64,000 nucleotides of DNA from Bog-159 sp963709155 (GTDB taxonomy: Bacteria > Acidobacteriota > Terriglobia > Bryobacterales > Bryobacteraceae): NCBI GenBank assembly GCA_963709155.1, contig CAVPVD010000007.1, forward strand, positions 1-64,000, in the 5' to 3' direction. The stretch's first letter is position 1. Every line of letters starts with the position of its first letter. The notes below the pieces were generated by a model. The model was not told the DNA's origin and searched no databases. It saw nothing but the letters and a program-made list of their open reading frames with translations. Made by a program: the position numbers and the translations under genes. This document shows, piece after piece, positions 1 through 9,367 of the stretch.

Positions 1-3000
1 TACTGTACGGCTATATACGCCGTGTTCGACGGCACGCTTCCCATTTGAATCACAATCGGAACTGCGTCGCCGGTCTGGCTCCCAGCCGGCACTTGGACGT
101 CTATCTGGTATAGCGCCACCGATCCGGGCGACAGGCCCCAGAAGGTCGGTGTAGCCTGCACTCCGCCTATAGTCACGGTAGGCATGGTCACGGTCCACGA
201 CAACGGATCCGATCCCGCCTGCTGCCCGTCTTTCGGCGGATTCGTCACCGGCCCCAACCCGTTGCAGTAGATCTCGATGTAGTCCACTCCCGCTTGCGCC
301 GGCCGCGAACCGCCCCATGGCGAGCCGACGGGCGCGACGATGTCTACCGTATTGGCGATCAGCGCGGCAGCTTGGCTGTTCGCATCCAGGATATAGATGG
401 CCGGCTGCACCGCTGCCACCGATACCTGTAGGTCCTGCACCGACACTGTCCCGTCACGCTGGATCTTCAGCGGCAGCGGCGCATACTGCGGCAATTGCGA
501 TGTGGTTGGTACCAGCGCGTTGATCTGTGTCGGGCTGACATAATCCAGCAGCAGAGGGATGCCGCCCAGCAGCACTTCGGTCCCTTGCGCCTGCGTCGGG
601 AACGGGTACGGATTCGCCTTGCCGTCGGCCAGCATCACTCCGTAGATCGAGATGTAACTGCCGGCCGCCACTTGGTTGTACTGCGAGATATTATCGATGT
701 CCGGGCTGGCCGCGTTGATGACCGTCACAGGCTGGGCGGCCGATCCCGCCGCCGCCGCGGTGACTGTACCCGTCCAGATGTCGGACCGGTTTCCGATGGA
801 ATTGTCCCCGACACCGACCCCGGCCACCGCATACATAGCCACGGGACCTACCTCGTCGTTGGTAGCTGTGCTAGTGGGTGTCCAGCCATACTGCCAGAGG
901 CCTTGCGCAGCGCTGTAGAGCAGGTTGGGTGTTTCGAGCGTCGCTTGCGAATTGTAGATGACCACGCTCAGGGTAGCCCCCACATCGCTACCCGTGATCG
1001 GGTTGCCGCAGGAGTCTTTCACCTGCACCAGGAGTTGCGTTACCGTGCCGGCCTGCGCCTGGAAGTTTTCCTGGCTCAGATTGACAAACTGCGGTGGCAG
1101 CACAGTGCCTCCGGGACAATTCGGCGGCGAAGCCAGTGGATGGTCCTTGCGCACCCGCGCCGATTCACCTACCGAGGTCGTGCCGGCGGCGGGGCTCACC
1201 ACCAGGATCACATTCACCGCCGTGGCATTGCCGTCGCTGAAACCCACCCATACCTGCCCATGATAGATTCCGGGCGACAACAGCGCCGCCGTGCCTCGCA
1301 CTTCGATGGGGGTGGTCGCCCCGCCCGGCAGCGAGCCATTTTCCGGATTCGTAGACAGCCATCCGGCCCCATCCTGCATCACGCTGAGCACCGTGAAACT
1401 TACCGCCTGCGCGTTGAAATTAGTGACGTTCACCGGCACCGGGACCAGTGCGTTCGATCCCGCGGTCACTTGCAGAACCACGCCCGTGGGCGCCACCTGT
1501 TCGGGAAGCGGCGCGCCGCTGGGCAGTACGTTCAGCAGCACCGCGATCTCTTCGAAGTTGCCGGCCGCACCGTTCAACACGCTGACTGTAATCTGGCCAT
1601 AGTTGGCGCCCACCTGGGCCACCGCCGGATCCACGCAAACCGTCAGCGAGCCGGCCGGACCGCCGCTGGTGGCGCTTCCCGTAATTCTCTGCGACGTGGT
1701 GTTGCAGCCGCCGCTAGATAGTTCCAACCAGTTGCCGCTGGCCTGCGCCACCCAGTCCATGGTCCCGGTGCCGATGTTCAGCACATCCAGCGTCTGGGAC
1801 GCCGAAAACCCGCCGCGCGCCGCGGTAAACTCCATGGCGCCGGGCGATAGCAGGATCAACGATTCAGCCTGAGTCACCTGCAGAGTGACATTCACGACCA
1901 CCGGCTGTATCCCGGACCCCGCGCCGACGGTCACCAGCGTATGATAAATGCCCGCTTGCACCGCGCCCGGATTGAACGTAAAACAGATGGCTGTAGGGCT
2001 GGTAAATGTCACCGCTCCCGAGGCGCCGCAAGAGACGGTGAGCCACGGAAGCACGGACGCGGTTACCGTGTAGTTGAGTGTCCCGCCACCGGTATTGAAG
2101 ACCTGCACCTGGCGCTGGATGCTGGAGCCGCCTGCCGATCCGGAGACGGTCAGATACTGGGGCGAGACAACGAGTTGCGGCTGGGCGGGAAGCACGGTCA
2201 AAGTGACATTCACGGGCGCAGGCGCGGCGGCGGAGTTGGTCGGCTTGATGGTAATGCTGGCGGTATCGGTGCAGGCCGCCGGCCCGGGACATGCCGGGAT
2301 GCTTGCGAGCTTCTGCAGGGAGACCACGATGTTACCCGGTGTCTGGCCGACGGCGGGCGCCACGCTCAGCCAGTTGGCCGAAGCCGTTACCGAGTATTTG
2401 ACCGAAGTCAAGTTGCTGAAGACGGAGAAGGTTTGCGGAGCGGGGCTGCTGCCACCGGTCTGGTAGGTGAAGCTGAGGGATTGGGGACTTACGAAGATGC
2501 CTACCGGCGGTTCTATGGTGAGCGTAGCGGGGCTGGACGTCAATCCGCCAGGGTTCACGACGGTGAGGCTGGCGCTGCCGGCCGTTGTAATCAAGGTGGC
2601 GGGCACAGCGGCGGTTAGCTGGTTCGCATTGAAGTAGGTGGTAGGCAGCTTCGTGCTATTCCACTGTACGAACGCGCCGGAGGCAAAGCCGGCGCCATTG
2701 ACGGTCAGGGTAAACGGGGGCCCTCCCGCGGTGGCGGAACTGGGGCTGAGGCTACTGATCGTGGGCGTTGCGGGCGGGCTGATGGTGAATGTCACCGGAC
2801 TGGAAACTGACCCGCTGGGGTTCGCTACGGTCACGCTGACGCTGCCGGCGGCGGCGATCAGGCTGGCCGGCACTGCGGCAGTCAACTGGCTGCCGCTGAC
2901 GTAGGTGGTGGTTAATGGCGACTTGTTCCACTCTACCTTTGCACCGGAGACGAAGCCGGAGCCCTTGACAGTTAGCGTGAAAGCCTGTCCGCCCACGGTT

Positions 3001-4280
3001 GCCGAGGATGGAGCCAGGCTGGTGACGGCAGGCGCGGGCGGCGCGCCACCGGGGCCATTCACCGAAAATGCCGGCGCATAGTATCCCGGCGAGGTATTTA
3101 GGGACCATGCGGGACTACCGGAACCCCAGAGCCCGTTCGTGACTGTGCCTGCCGCATCGTCATAGACACCCGTTGAAATGAGCCAGCCATCGACGTCGCC
3201 CGGGGTTACCGTAGTTCCAGCGTAGCCGGGCACGTTACCTACCAGGTAGTACGTACCGGCCGGGAGGGTCTGATTCACATTGATTACCCCAGTACTAACG
3301 GCGCCCGCCGGGACCGTCACGTTTGCACTGACGATAGTTGTGATGGGGCTGGTCAATGAATTCTGGAGAGAAAAATTGAATGTGGTTAAAGTCGTTCCTG
3401 CCGGCGTAAATAGTACGACATCGATCGTTGAGACCGCATAGCTGCCTGTAAGGGTGAATGAGGCCGCAATGCAGGTGTCACAATACATTCCGTAGTAGGA
3501 GCCATTGGCACTGGGCGCGTCCACGAGTACGCCGGCGGGCTGGGACGCCTCTGTCACATTCAGATCGAGCGGCTGCGTGGCGGTATCGCCCGCGGAGTCC
3601 ATTACCTGAACTGTGAAGCTGTACGAGTTCGGCGCGGCCGCCGGGCTTCCTGTCGAGCTCAGTGTACCGGCGGAACTGAGCGTGAAGCCGGCGGGCAGCG
3701 ACCCCGACGTGAGGGACCAGGTATAACCAGCGCCGCTGCCGCCGGACGCGGCTAGCGCCATGCTGTAGGGCGTGCCGCTCGTGGCGTTGGGAAGGCTCGT
3801 CGTGGTGACCTGAAGCGGTAGTGCCCCTCCTATGCCAACGGTCGTGGACGCGGGGCCATTTCCCGACTGTGCATTCCACACGTAAAATATCGCAGTGGCT
3901 GGCCCCAACGTCCACCCGTTGGCGCCGTAAGCTCCCGAAAACCCGCCCAGTACGATTTCTGAATCGGTCCAGGACTGCACGATGAGAGTAACCAGGTCAT
4001 TACAGGCACCCTCGAAGCAGGGCCCGGCGTAGCCGGCCGACCATCCGTTGACGATCTGGAACAAGATGTAACTGGAGTCCCCCGTATAAGGACTCTGGGT
4101 GCCAAATCCGCTGCCCATGATGGTGATGGTCTGAATTTGCTGAGTCGTAATCTGGCTGACGGATGTGATTTGGGGCGACTGGGCCCGGCATTGTGTTGAG
4201 CACATCATGGCCATCAGGCCGGTAAGGCAGACGACTGGAATCACGCTCAACGCGCTTCTCAGAATTCTCGTTTTCGGCAT
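1..4280 (-). CDS. Secreted Ig/IPT-repeat protein with Solibacter C-terminal domain (partial at window edge)
   Basis: One open frame runs from the ATG at 4280 to the window edge, 1426 codons plus the bases TA. The Solibacter-type C-terminal domain normally ends just here, so the stop probably straddles the edge. An SD-like GAGGGG lies upstream. Residues 1-34 are a Sec signal peptide. Then come an IPT-like N-terminal domain (about 36-125), a He_PIG-type Ig domain (about 150-240), two IPT/TIG repeats sharing the pattern SLSPSSATAGG...F, several BACON-like beta domains with NWLS cores, and a final TIGR03437-like domain (VINAAS, YVSPTQINALVP). Such proteins are cell-surface or secreted and are greatly expanded in Solibacter; their function is unknown. 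The frame was checked by translating both ends, whose spacing is a multiple of three. Confidence 0.85.
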   Translation of the reverse strand, partial: MPKTRILRSALSVIPVVCLTGLMAMMCSTQCRAQSPQITSVSQITTQQIQTITIMGSGFGTQSPYTGDSSYILFQIVNGWSAGYAGPCFEGACNDLVTLIVQSWTDSEIVLGGFSGAYGANGWTLGPATAIFYVWNAQSGNGPASTTVGIGGALPLQVTTTSLPNATSGTPYSMALAASGGSGAGYTWSLTSGSLPAGFTLSSAGTLSSTGSPAAAPNSYSFTVQVMDSAGDTATQPLDLNVTEASQPAGVLVDAPSANGSYYGMYCDTCIAASFTLTGSYAVSTIDVVLFTPAGTTLTTFNFSLQNSLTSPITTIVSANVTVPAGAVSTGVINVNQTLPAGTYYLVGNVPGYAGTTVTPGDVDGWLISTGVYDDAAGTVTNGLWGSGSPAWSLNTSPGYYAPAFSVNGPGGAPPAPAVTSLAPSSATVGGQAFTLTVKGSGFVSGAKVEWNKSPLTTTYVSGSQLTAAVPASLIAAAGSVSVTVANPSGSVSSPVTFTISPPATPTISSLSPSSATAGGPPFTLTVNGAGFASGAFVQWNSTKLPTTYFNANQLTAAVPATLITTAGSASLTVVNPGGLTSSPATLTIEPPVGIFVSPQSLSFTYQTGGSSPAPQTFSVFSNLTSVKYSVTASANWLSVAPAVGQTPGNIVVSLQKLASIPACPGPAACTDTASITIKPTNSAAAPAPVNVTLTVLPAQPQLVVSPQYLTVSGSAGGSSIQRQVQVFNTGGGTLNYTVTASVLPWLTVSCGASGAVTFTSPTAICFTFNPGAVQAGIYHTLVTVGAGSGIQPVVVNVTLQVTQAESLILLSPGAMEFTAARGGFSASQTLDVLNIGTGTMDWVAQASGNWLELSSGGCNTTSQRITGSATSGGPAGSLTVCVDPAVAQVGANYGQITVSVLNGAAGNFEEIAVLLNVLPSGAPLPEQVAPTGVVLQVTAGSNALVPVPVNVTNFNAQAVSFTVLSVMQDGAGWLSTNPENGSLPGGATTPIEVRGTAALLSPGIYHGQVWVGFSDGNATAVNVILVVSPAAGTTSVGESARVRKDHPLASPPNCPGGTVLPPQFVNLSQENFQAQAGTVTQLLVQVKDSCGNPITGSDVGATLSVVIYNSQATLETPNLLYSAAQGLWQYGWTPTSTATNDEVGPVAMYAVAGVGVGDNSIGNRSDIWTGTVTAAAAGSAAQPVTVINAASPDIDNISQYNQVAAGSYISIYGVMLADGKANPYPFPTQAQGTEVLLGGIPLLLDYVSPTQINALVPTTSQLPQYAPLPLKIQRDGTVSVQDLQVSVAAVQPAIYILDANSQAAALIANTVDIVAPVGSPWGGSRPAQAGVDYIEIYCNGLGPVTNPPKDGQQAGSDPLSWTVTMPTVTIGGVQATPTFWGLSPGSVALYQIDVQVPAGSQTGDAVPIVIQMGSVPSNTAYIAVQ

Positions 4281-4916
4281 AAGTCACCCCTCATCCCCGT
4301 GGCTTCTATTGCGGAGCTATTCAGATCGCGTTCGATTGTGCATCCGAATCTGAATCGTTGTCCGGCCATTCTGCTTGGCCGTTCTTCCCCTCCGGCACTT
4401 ACGTTGACCTGGAGCACTCAGGCTGTTCCTCGCGCGAATGAACGCCCCAGAGCGAGTAGAGCATGCATACTGGCTCCTCACGTCAGCGGAAATCTACTTC
4501 GGACCCTCTCTGGCCGGAATTCTCATGCTTTTTCTTAAGAAACACCGCTACTGTACTCCTCGTTCCGTCCCGGCTGGCATCAAATCCGACGACTGCGTCA
4601 TCGCCAGGCTCCACCATTTCTTAGCCCAGCAAACCGGACATTGTAATACCCAAACACCTTTCGCCCTATTTTTTTTCTCAGCCAGTAAGGCGTGACGACT
4701 ATTTTGTCTGCGTCTCACACCATCGGAGCTATAGCTACTAGGACCGACGGTGGCCCTGAACTTGCCAAACGACGGCGCACTCTGAGATGTCCATTTCAGT
4801 AAAAACATTTCAATCGAACCCAAACGCCGCCAATTCCGTAGCCTGGGGAGGGGTGAACCCGCCCCCTCGCCCAGGCTCGCGGAAACGCCTTCAAAACACC
4901 GTGGTAATCCATCGCT
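4281..4916. other. Gene-free upstream region of the secreted repeat protein
   Basis: About 640 bp without a convincing gene. Short open frames occur on both strands but lack family features and good ribosome sites. It holds the 5' region of the gene starting at 4280, a perfect 12-bp palindrome TTTCTTAAGAAA at 4531-4542, an AT-rich patch near 4667-4680, and a strong hairpin at 4840-4877. No clear -35/-10 pair was found. Confidence 0.5.
4840..4877 (-). terminator. Strong GC-rich hairpin downstream of the 4917-5807 gene
   Basis: Arms AGCCTGGGGAGGGG (4840-4853) and CCCCTCGCCCAGGCT (4863-4877) pair with one bulged base around a 9-nt loop. It lies about 40 bp past the stop of the minus-strand gene, where a terminator is expected. 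No U-run follows on that strand, so it may be an imperfect or factor-assisted terminator, or a structured repeat. Confidence 0.4.
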
Positions 4917-5807
4917 CTACCGCGCCGATGCATGGATCATGGCCACAATGAGCGCGTCGGAAAGGCCGCTCTGTTTCAATTCCAGAAGGTCGTTGGCATC
5001 CAAATGGTAGCTGCCCGGCGAGGCCTTGATCTTGTCGATAACCAGGTCATCGCCTAAGCCCGCGGTTTTCAACTTGATGACATCGGCATTCGTCAGCGCG
5101 GCGCCCGCGAGGACGCTAGCCACCACCACCGGATGGTTGTTCGCTGCGTTGGCCTTCAGAAGGTCGTAATCCGTGTTCGTATAGACGGTAACCTCATGGC
5201 CTTTAGGAATAGAGATGTCCTTCCCGTGCATCAGCAGGAAGAACGGCGCGGCCGGCCAGAATACGATCGCGGTAGCGACCATGGCGCCGGCCATGACACC
5301 GGTATGGCCGCCACCCTTCACATTCTGGACACCCCTCAGCGGCAGCTTCTCGCCGGATGGCAGGCGCACATAATCGACACTCACATCGAGCTTTCCGCCG
5401 CGCGCCATGCGGCGCTTGGCTTGGGCGGCGGTGATGGTCGCCATCGCCATGGAGCCTTTCGGGATGACGATGGAATCGCCTACCTTCACATCGTCAAGGG
5501 TTTCGAAATCCACGTTGTCACCCTGATGCGCGTCGGCGGAAGAGATCCCGCGGGTGAGGCGCATGCGGACGGCCGTGCCTTCGGGCAGGAGAGTCTGTAG
5601 CCGGGGCGGCTGGACGGCCTGCGCCGCCTGCGCCGTAGTGGCAGCCGGCTCGACGGTGGGCGCCTGGGCGTGCAACTGCACATCGGCCAGCACCGCACAC
5701 ATATATATAGAAAGGAAGCAGCGCAGGTTGGTCATGAGCAACCCCCGTGTGGGGCGCATCGCGCTCTTCGACAAAGATCCGGTAGACATGTTTTCAAATC
5801 GTTTCAT
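4917..5807 (-). CDS. Exported protein with C-terminal helical repeat pair
   Basis: A 296-residue product from the ATG at 5807, chosen because AAGGAG lies 8 nt upstream; an ATG 13 codons earlier lacks this. The N-terminus is long and basic, followed by a hydrophobic stretch and AQA, consistent with export. Residues about 70-170 form a beta-rich module (EGTAVRMRLTRGI, VIPKGS) common in acidobacterial envelope proteins; a hydrophobic Gly/Ala segment lies near 180-200. The C-terminus holds two related helical motifs (ADVIKLKTAGLGDDLVIDKI and ANDLLELKQSGLSDALIVAM). The function is unknown. It is divergent from the caspase-like operon and shares that 148-bp intergenic region. Confidence 0.75.
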   Translation of the reverse strand: MKRFENMSTGSLSKSAMRPTRGLLMTNLRCFLSIYMCAVLADVQLHAQAPTVEPAATTAQAAQAVQPPRLQTLLPEGTAVRMRLTRGISSADAHQGDNVDFETLDDVKVGDSIVIPKGSMAMATITAAQAKRRMARGGKLDVSVDYVRLPSGEKLPLRGVQNVKGGGHTGVMAGAMVATAIVFWPAAPFFLLMHGKDISIPKGHEVTVYTNTDYDLLKANAANNHPVVVASVLAGAALTNADVIKLKTAGLGDDLVIDKIKASPGSYHLDANDLLELKQSGLSDALIVAMIHASAR

Positions 5808-5888
5808 GGTAGTTTCTCCTTTTTTGTTTGTTCCGCTTCGTGTCATAATAGACCGCGCAAAAGAATTCCGACCGGGCCGGATTTTCTA

Positions 5889-5929
5889 ACTTCCGCCCTC
5901 ACGGATAAGTTCGACGGAATCTTTCCGTC
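5889..5929 (+). promoter_or_regulatory. Leader of the caspase-like operon: shared motif and hairpin
   Basis: ACTTCCG (5889-5895) is followed directly by CCCTCACGG (5896-5904); the same two blocks occur upstream of the CHAT/sigma operon at 20061-20080. A perfect inverted repeat GACGGAA-TCT-TTCCGTC lies at 5913-5929, just before the AGGAGG ribosome site at 5941. These could be an operator and a leader hairpin. No standard -35/-10 pair is evident, which would fit an alternative sigma factor. Confidence 0.4.
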
Positions 5930-5955
5930 CAATTCTTTGCAGGAGGAAAAAGAAA

Positions 5956-7803
5956 TTGACACTCTTTGAAACGCCGTTAAGTCCGGTTGAATGGGCCGTG
6001 CTCCTGCTGGCCGGTTTGTATTTCCTGACCAGAATTCCCTGGTGGACCAGGAAGGCTTGCGTGCCTGGCCCCGAGGCGGTCGAGTACGTTCAGGCGCATG
6101 CGCCGGAGTGGGGTAAGCGGGCCGCGGGCTGGATCGCCGACTTCCCTTCGGTGGTCAATGCCTTCGGTTTCTTTGCGACGCCGCTCTGGCTGTTGATTAT
6201 TGCCTTGAACCTGGTGCTGTTGGCCCAGTCGCTCGAAGTATTTATGCCCAGCGCCCAGCGGCTGGAGATCCCGTTCTTCGGCTCCTATACGTGGCTTTCC
6301 CTGCTGGCTGGACTCCTCTTCTCCCTCTCGCAAACCGTATTCGGCGTCATCGCGGGCGAGAATAAGCGCCGCTCGATCGTGGTTCTGTGCCTCTTGATGG
6401 TGGGCGTTTCGATCTGCGTGGAGATGGGCCTGGCGGGCTACCGAAGCTACATGATCATCACGCACGTGGTGGATGTGGACGCCAACACCGCGGATTCGCT
6501 GCTGTCGAAGGGCGTGGCGTTGACCATGTTTATCTCCTTTATTGTGCCCATCGCGCATACTTCGCTGGGATTTATTGCCATCCCGCGATTTCTGGTTCCC
6601 CTGGCGAACTACGCGCCGCGCCTGATAGGCGGCATCCTGGTCTTTCTCTGGTCCTGGTTTGTGCGCTTTTTCTTCGGATTCCAGCGCGTGGTGATCGTGC
6701 CCGTGGCCATTTCGCAGTTGCGCACACAAACCAACGATTTGAAATCGCGGATATCGAAGACTGCCGATGGCTGCAAGGCGCAGCAGAAAAACCTGCTCGA
6801 CCTGCGCGACCTGGGAGCCCCGTTCTCCGATTTGCAGGCGAAGGCCGGCCTGATCGCCACGGAAGCCAACGGAACGCGGCAGGAATGGAAGACTAAGTCG
6901 GACGAGCTTTCCGGCCAAGTTTCCGCACTAGAGAGCGTCGCGGAGCCAGTGCCGGAGCACGATGAGCAATGGGCGCGCGTCATCGAAGAGGCGGCGGGCT
7001 TAAAGGCCGGGATCGAACGGCGCGTCCGGGATCGGATCGTCGAGGCCAAGCGCCTGATCGGCCTGCTGGAAGCATTGCCCAAAGTCAACCAGAATTGGCG
7101 AACCAAGCACGCGGACCTGCTGGGGGCCGTGCCGCTCCTCACCACCGAGACGGCCCAGCAGCGCAAAGATCTGGAAAGTCTGCGCGCCATTCACAAACGC
7201 TACGTTGAAATCCTGGATCCGCCGCCGGACGCGGTCCCGCAAGAGCGCGCGACGGGCGACTTCCGGGTAGTGGAGCTGGAACAATTGCGCCGCCGCTTCT
7301 TCGAAGCCCAAAGGGATAGCGAGCGTTATCGCATCAACCGCGTGCTGACGATTTGCACCGGACAGCTCAACCAATTCAAATCCGACCTGGACGCCGCGGA
7401 GACCCATATCGAGTCCAATGCGCAGTCCCTCGCCGACATTGGGAGGAGGTTGGCCGAGGTGACGCCACCGCCGCCCGCGCCGCCCGCCCAGGCGATCGAC
7501 GCGGAGAAACGCAAGCTGGAAGGGGCCATGCAGGACATGGTCACGGCGAGTTACGAAGTGGCCGCCGGCATCACCCGATTCAGCGCCGGCGTCAACCGGC
7601 GCAGGAAGGAACACCAGCACAAGAAGAAAGGCGGATTCTTCGCCTGGATCGCGCGGGTGCTTGCCGAGTTCGTGGACGCCATCATGCACGCGCACACGGA
7701 AAAGAAGCAAAATATCCCGGAAGCCGGGGCCGAAATCGCGGAGGAAGGTGAAAACCCTCCAAATCGTGCCGTCAAAGTTGCAGCAGGAGGAGAAAACCGG
7801 TGA
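5956..7803 (+). CDS. Polytopic membrane protein with long cytoplasmic coiled coil
   Basis: A 615-residue product starting at TTG, supported by AGGAGG 9 nt upstream. About six membrane segments occupy residues 10-255 (for example near 70-93, 111-132, 139-160 and 225-250). A long charged, helix-rich, probably coiled-coil region follows (about 258-545), then a Lys-rich tail with an amphipathic segment near 560-580. No enzymatic motif is visible; a membrane scaffold role is inferred. It is first in an operon with a VWA lipoprotein, DUF4384 proteins, a caspase-like peptidase and an FGE-fold protein, and overlaps the next gene by 4 bp (GTGA), so the two are probably translationally coupled. Confidence 0.8.
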   Translation: MTLFETPLSPVEWAVLLLAGLYFLTRIPWWTRKACVPGPEAVEYVQAHAPEWGKRAAGWIADFPSVVNAFGFFATPLWLLIIALNLVLLAQSLEVFMPSAQRLEIPFFGSYTWLSLLAGLLFSLSQTVFGVIAGENKRRSIVVLCLLMVGVSICVEMGLAGYRSYMIITHVVDVDANTADSLLSKGVALTMFISFIVPIAHTSLGFIAIPRFLVPLANYAPRLIGGILVFLWSWFVRFFFGFQRVVIVPVAISQLRTQTNDLKSRISKTADGCKAQQKNLLDLRDLGAPFSDLQAKAGLIATEANGTRQEWKTKSDELSGQVSALESVAEPVPEHDEQWARVIEEAAGLKAGIERRVRDRIVEAKRLIGLLEALPKVNQNWRTKHADLLGAVPLLTTETAQQRKDLESLRAIHKRYVEILDPPPDAVPQERATGDFRVVELEQLRRRFFEAQRDSERYRINRVLTICTGQLNQFKSDLDAAETHIESNAQSLADIGRRLAEVTPPPPAPPAQAIDAEKRKLEGAMQDMVTASYEVAAGITRFSAGVNRRRKEHQHKKKGGFFAWIARVLAEFVDAIMHAHTEKKQNIPEAGAEIAEEGENPPNRAVKVAAGGENR

Positions 7804-8540
7804 CCCGCGTGGTTAGCTATTCGCGTCCGGCTTGGGCCCTGGCGGCCGCCGCGGCGCTATTGTACCTGTCCGGATGCGGCTTGCCGGCTCCCGGGCGGGC
7901 GGCTCCCGACCACCGCCTGGTGGTCGTGCTGCTCGATGAAACGGGTTCGTTCGTCGACTATTGGCAGCCGTGCCTGGATCTGGCGGCTTCGGTCGCCTCG
8001 CGCCTGAAACCCGGCGACGCGTTCGCCGTGATCGGCATCGACGACCATGGGAACGATCCCGAAGACGCGCGCATTCCCGTGACGCTGGTGAGTCCCGGGG
8101 CCCTGCAGTCGCTGGCGGATCGAAAGTCTTTGGCCAAGAAAGTGAAAGCGCTGGAACCCCGTAAAGCCAAGCGGCCGCTGACGGACATCCTGCACGCCAT
8201 GCAGCAGGCCTCCATATTCGCCAACGCCCCGGCGATGCAGGGCTATAAGCCGGTGGTGCTGTTCTTTTCGGACATGCAGGAGACCCCCCGCTTGCCCGGC
8301 CCAGCCGATATCAAGGGATGGAATTTTGCGGCCCGCGGCGAGGCCTATTGTTTTTACGTCAATGTCACGGGCTGGGTGGACCACGCCAAAACACAGCGGG
8401 GGACCACTTGGGACTCCCTGGTGGAAAGCTGGACGGCGACCCTGAACGCCGCCGGTCTGGATGCCGATCCGAAGAAGAGCTTCTTCCAGAGCGGCGATTC
8501 GAAGGTCGAAATCAGCCGGCTGTTTCCGGCGGGCTTCTGA
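7800..8540 (+). CDS. VWA-like lipoprotein
   Basis: A 246-residue product with a GTG start inside the previous gene's stop (GTGA overlap) and AGGAGG upstream. The N-terminus has a hydrophobic core and the lipobox LSGC, with acylated Cys at residue 26, so it is predicted to be a lipoprotein outside the cytoplasm. A von Willebrand factor A-like fold starts with VVVLLDETGS; Asp46, Thr48 and Ser50 match the MIDAS pattern D-x-T/S-x-S. A second VWA-type strand is VVLFFSD. VWA domains bind metal and mediate protein contacts; here it may link the membrane scaffold to the exported peptidase. Confidence 0.75.
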   Translation: MTRVVSYSRPAWALAAAAALLYLSGCGLPAPGRAAPDHRLVVVLLDETGSFVDYWQPCLDLAASVASRLKPGDAFAVIGIDDHGNDPEDARIPVTLVSPGALQSLADRKSLAKKVKALEPRKAKRPLTDILHAMQQASIFANAPAMQGYKPVVLFFSDMQETPRLPGPADIKGWNFAARGEAYCFYVNVTGWVDHAKTQRGTTWDSLVESWTATLNAAGLDADPKKSFFQSGDSKVEISRLFPAGF

Positions 8541-8547
8541 GGCGAAT

Positions 8548-9363
8548 ATGTCCGGGCTAAGGTTGTGGTGGTTCATGCATCGGGATGCGATACGGCGCGT
8601 TGCCGGCGCGGGTGTAGCCGTGCTGGCCGTTTGCTGCGCGCTAGGCGGAGCTTACGCGCTGGTCCGGTCGCGTCTGCCCAAATGCGGCGGGTGGCTGCGG
8701 CCGGCCTGCCAGGCGTGTCCCGGCCTGGATGCGGCCCTCGCGGCGCGGGCGGAGGGGCAGTACGATCGGGCGGCGGCGCTGGCGGATGCGGCTCTCAGTG
8801 CCCACCCGGAACAGGCATGCTGGCAGGATTTCAAGGCGCAGTTCAATCATAATCTGCGGTTGAAATTCAAATTGTTGTTCCTGCCGGGCCGTAGGGGCGC
8901 GCCCGAAGCGGCACCCGCGGGTCCGCTGCGGCTGTCAACGAAAGATCCGTATTACGTGATTGTGAACCCGTCGGCGAAAGCGTATCTGTATCTCTTTCAG
9001 GTGGACGGCGCCGGCAACCTGAACGCGGTTTTTCCAAACGCGGGTGCCCTGCTGGCGAAGAATCCGGTTCCGCCCGGCGAGCAGCGGATTCCCGGCACAA
9101 ACCGGTTCTTATCGGTTTCTCCACGGCCGGGCCATGAGCGCTTGTTTCTGGTGGCCGCGACCTGGGAAATTCCGGAGTTGGAACAAATCGCAAAGGAATC
9201 CGCGTCGGCCAAGCAAGGCGGCCGGAAGGAGCTGGCGAAGCGCTTTCTGGACAGGGCGGCGAACGAAAAGCACTATGCGGCGCCGCTGCCTGGCCCCGCG
9301 TTCGGCCAGTGGGATATCGAGAGTCTGGGCGCGCCGCCATCGGACGGCCGCGAAAAGGAGTAA
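8548..9363 (+). CDS. DUF4384 membrane-anchored protein
   Basis: A 271-residue product from the ATG at 8548, 7 bp after the previous stop; the longer frame from 8461 overlaps the VWA gene and is not favoured. One membrane anchor lies at about residues 20-38, then a short helical part with four Cys (CGG, C-x-x-C), and a DUF4384-like domain (about 125-225) recognisable by YVIVNPSAKAYLYLFQVDG and VFPN. DUF4384 domains often accompany bacterial caspase-like proteins; their ligand is unknown. The C-terminal domain is predicted to face the periplasm. Another DUF4384 copy lies in the next gene. Confidence 0.7.
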   Translation: MSGLRLWWFMHRDAIRRVAGAGVAVLAVCCALGGAYALVRSRLPKCGGWLRPACQACPGLDAALAARAEGQYDRAAALADAALSAHPEQACWQDFKAQFNHNLRLKFKLLFLPGRRGAPEAAPAGPLRLSTKDPYYVIVNPSAKAYLYLFQVDGAGNLNAVFPNAGALLAKNPVPPGEQRIPGTNRFLSVSPRPGHERLFLVAATWEIPELEQIAKESASAKQGGRKELAKRFLDRAANEKHYAAPLPGPAFGQWDIESLGAPPSDGREKE

Positions 9364-9367
9364 TCAT

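Noticed and set aside
495..1721. 408-aa open frame on the plus strand
   Set aside because: It is antisense to the long secreted repeat protein, has Arg/Gly-rich composition typical of shadow frames, and no family signature.
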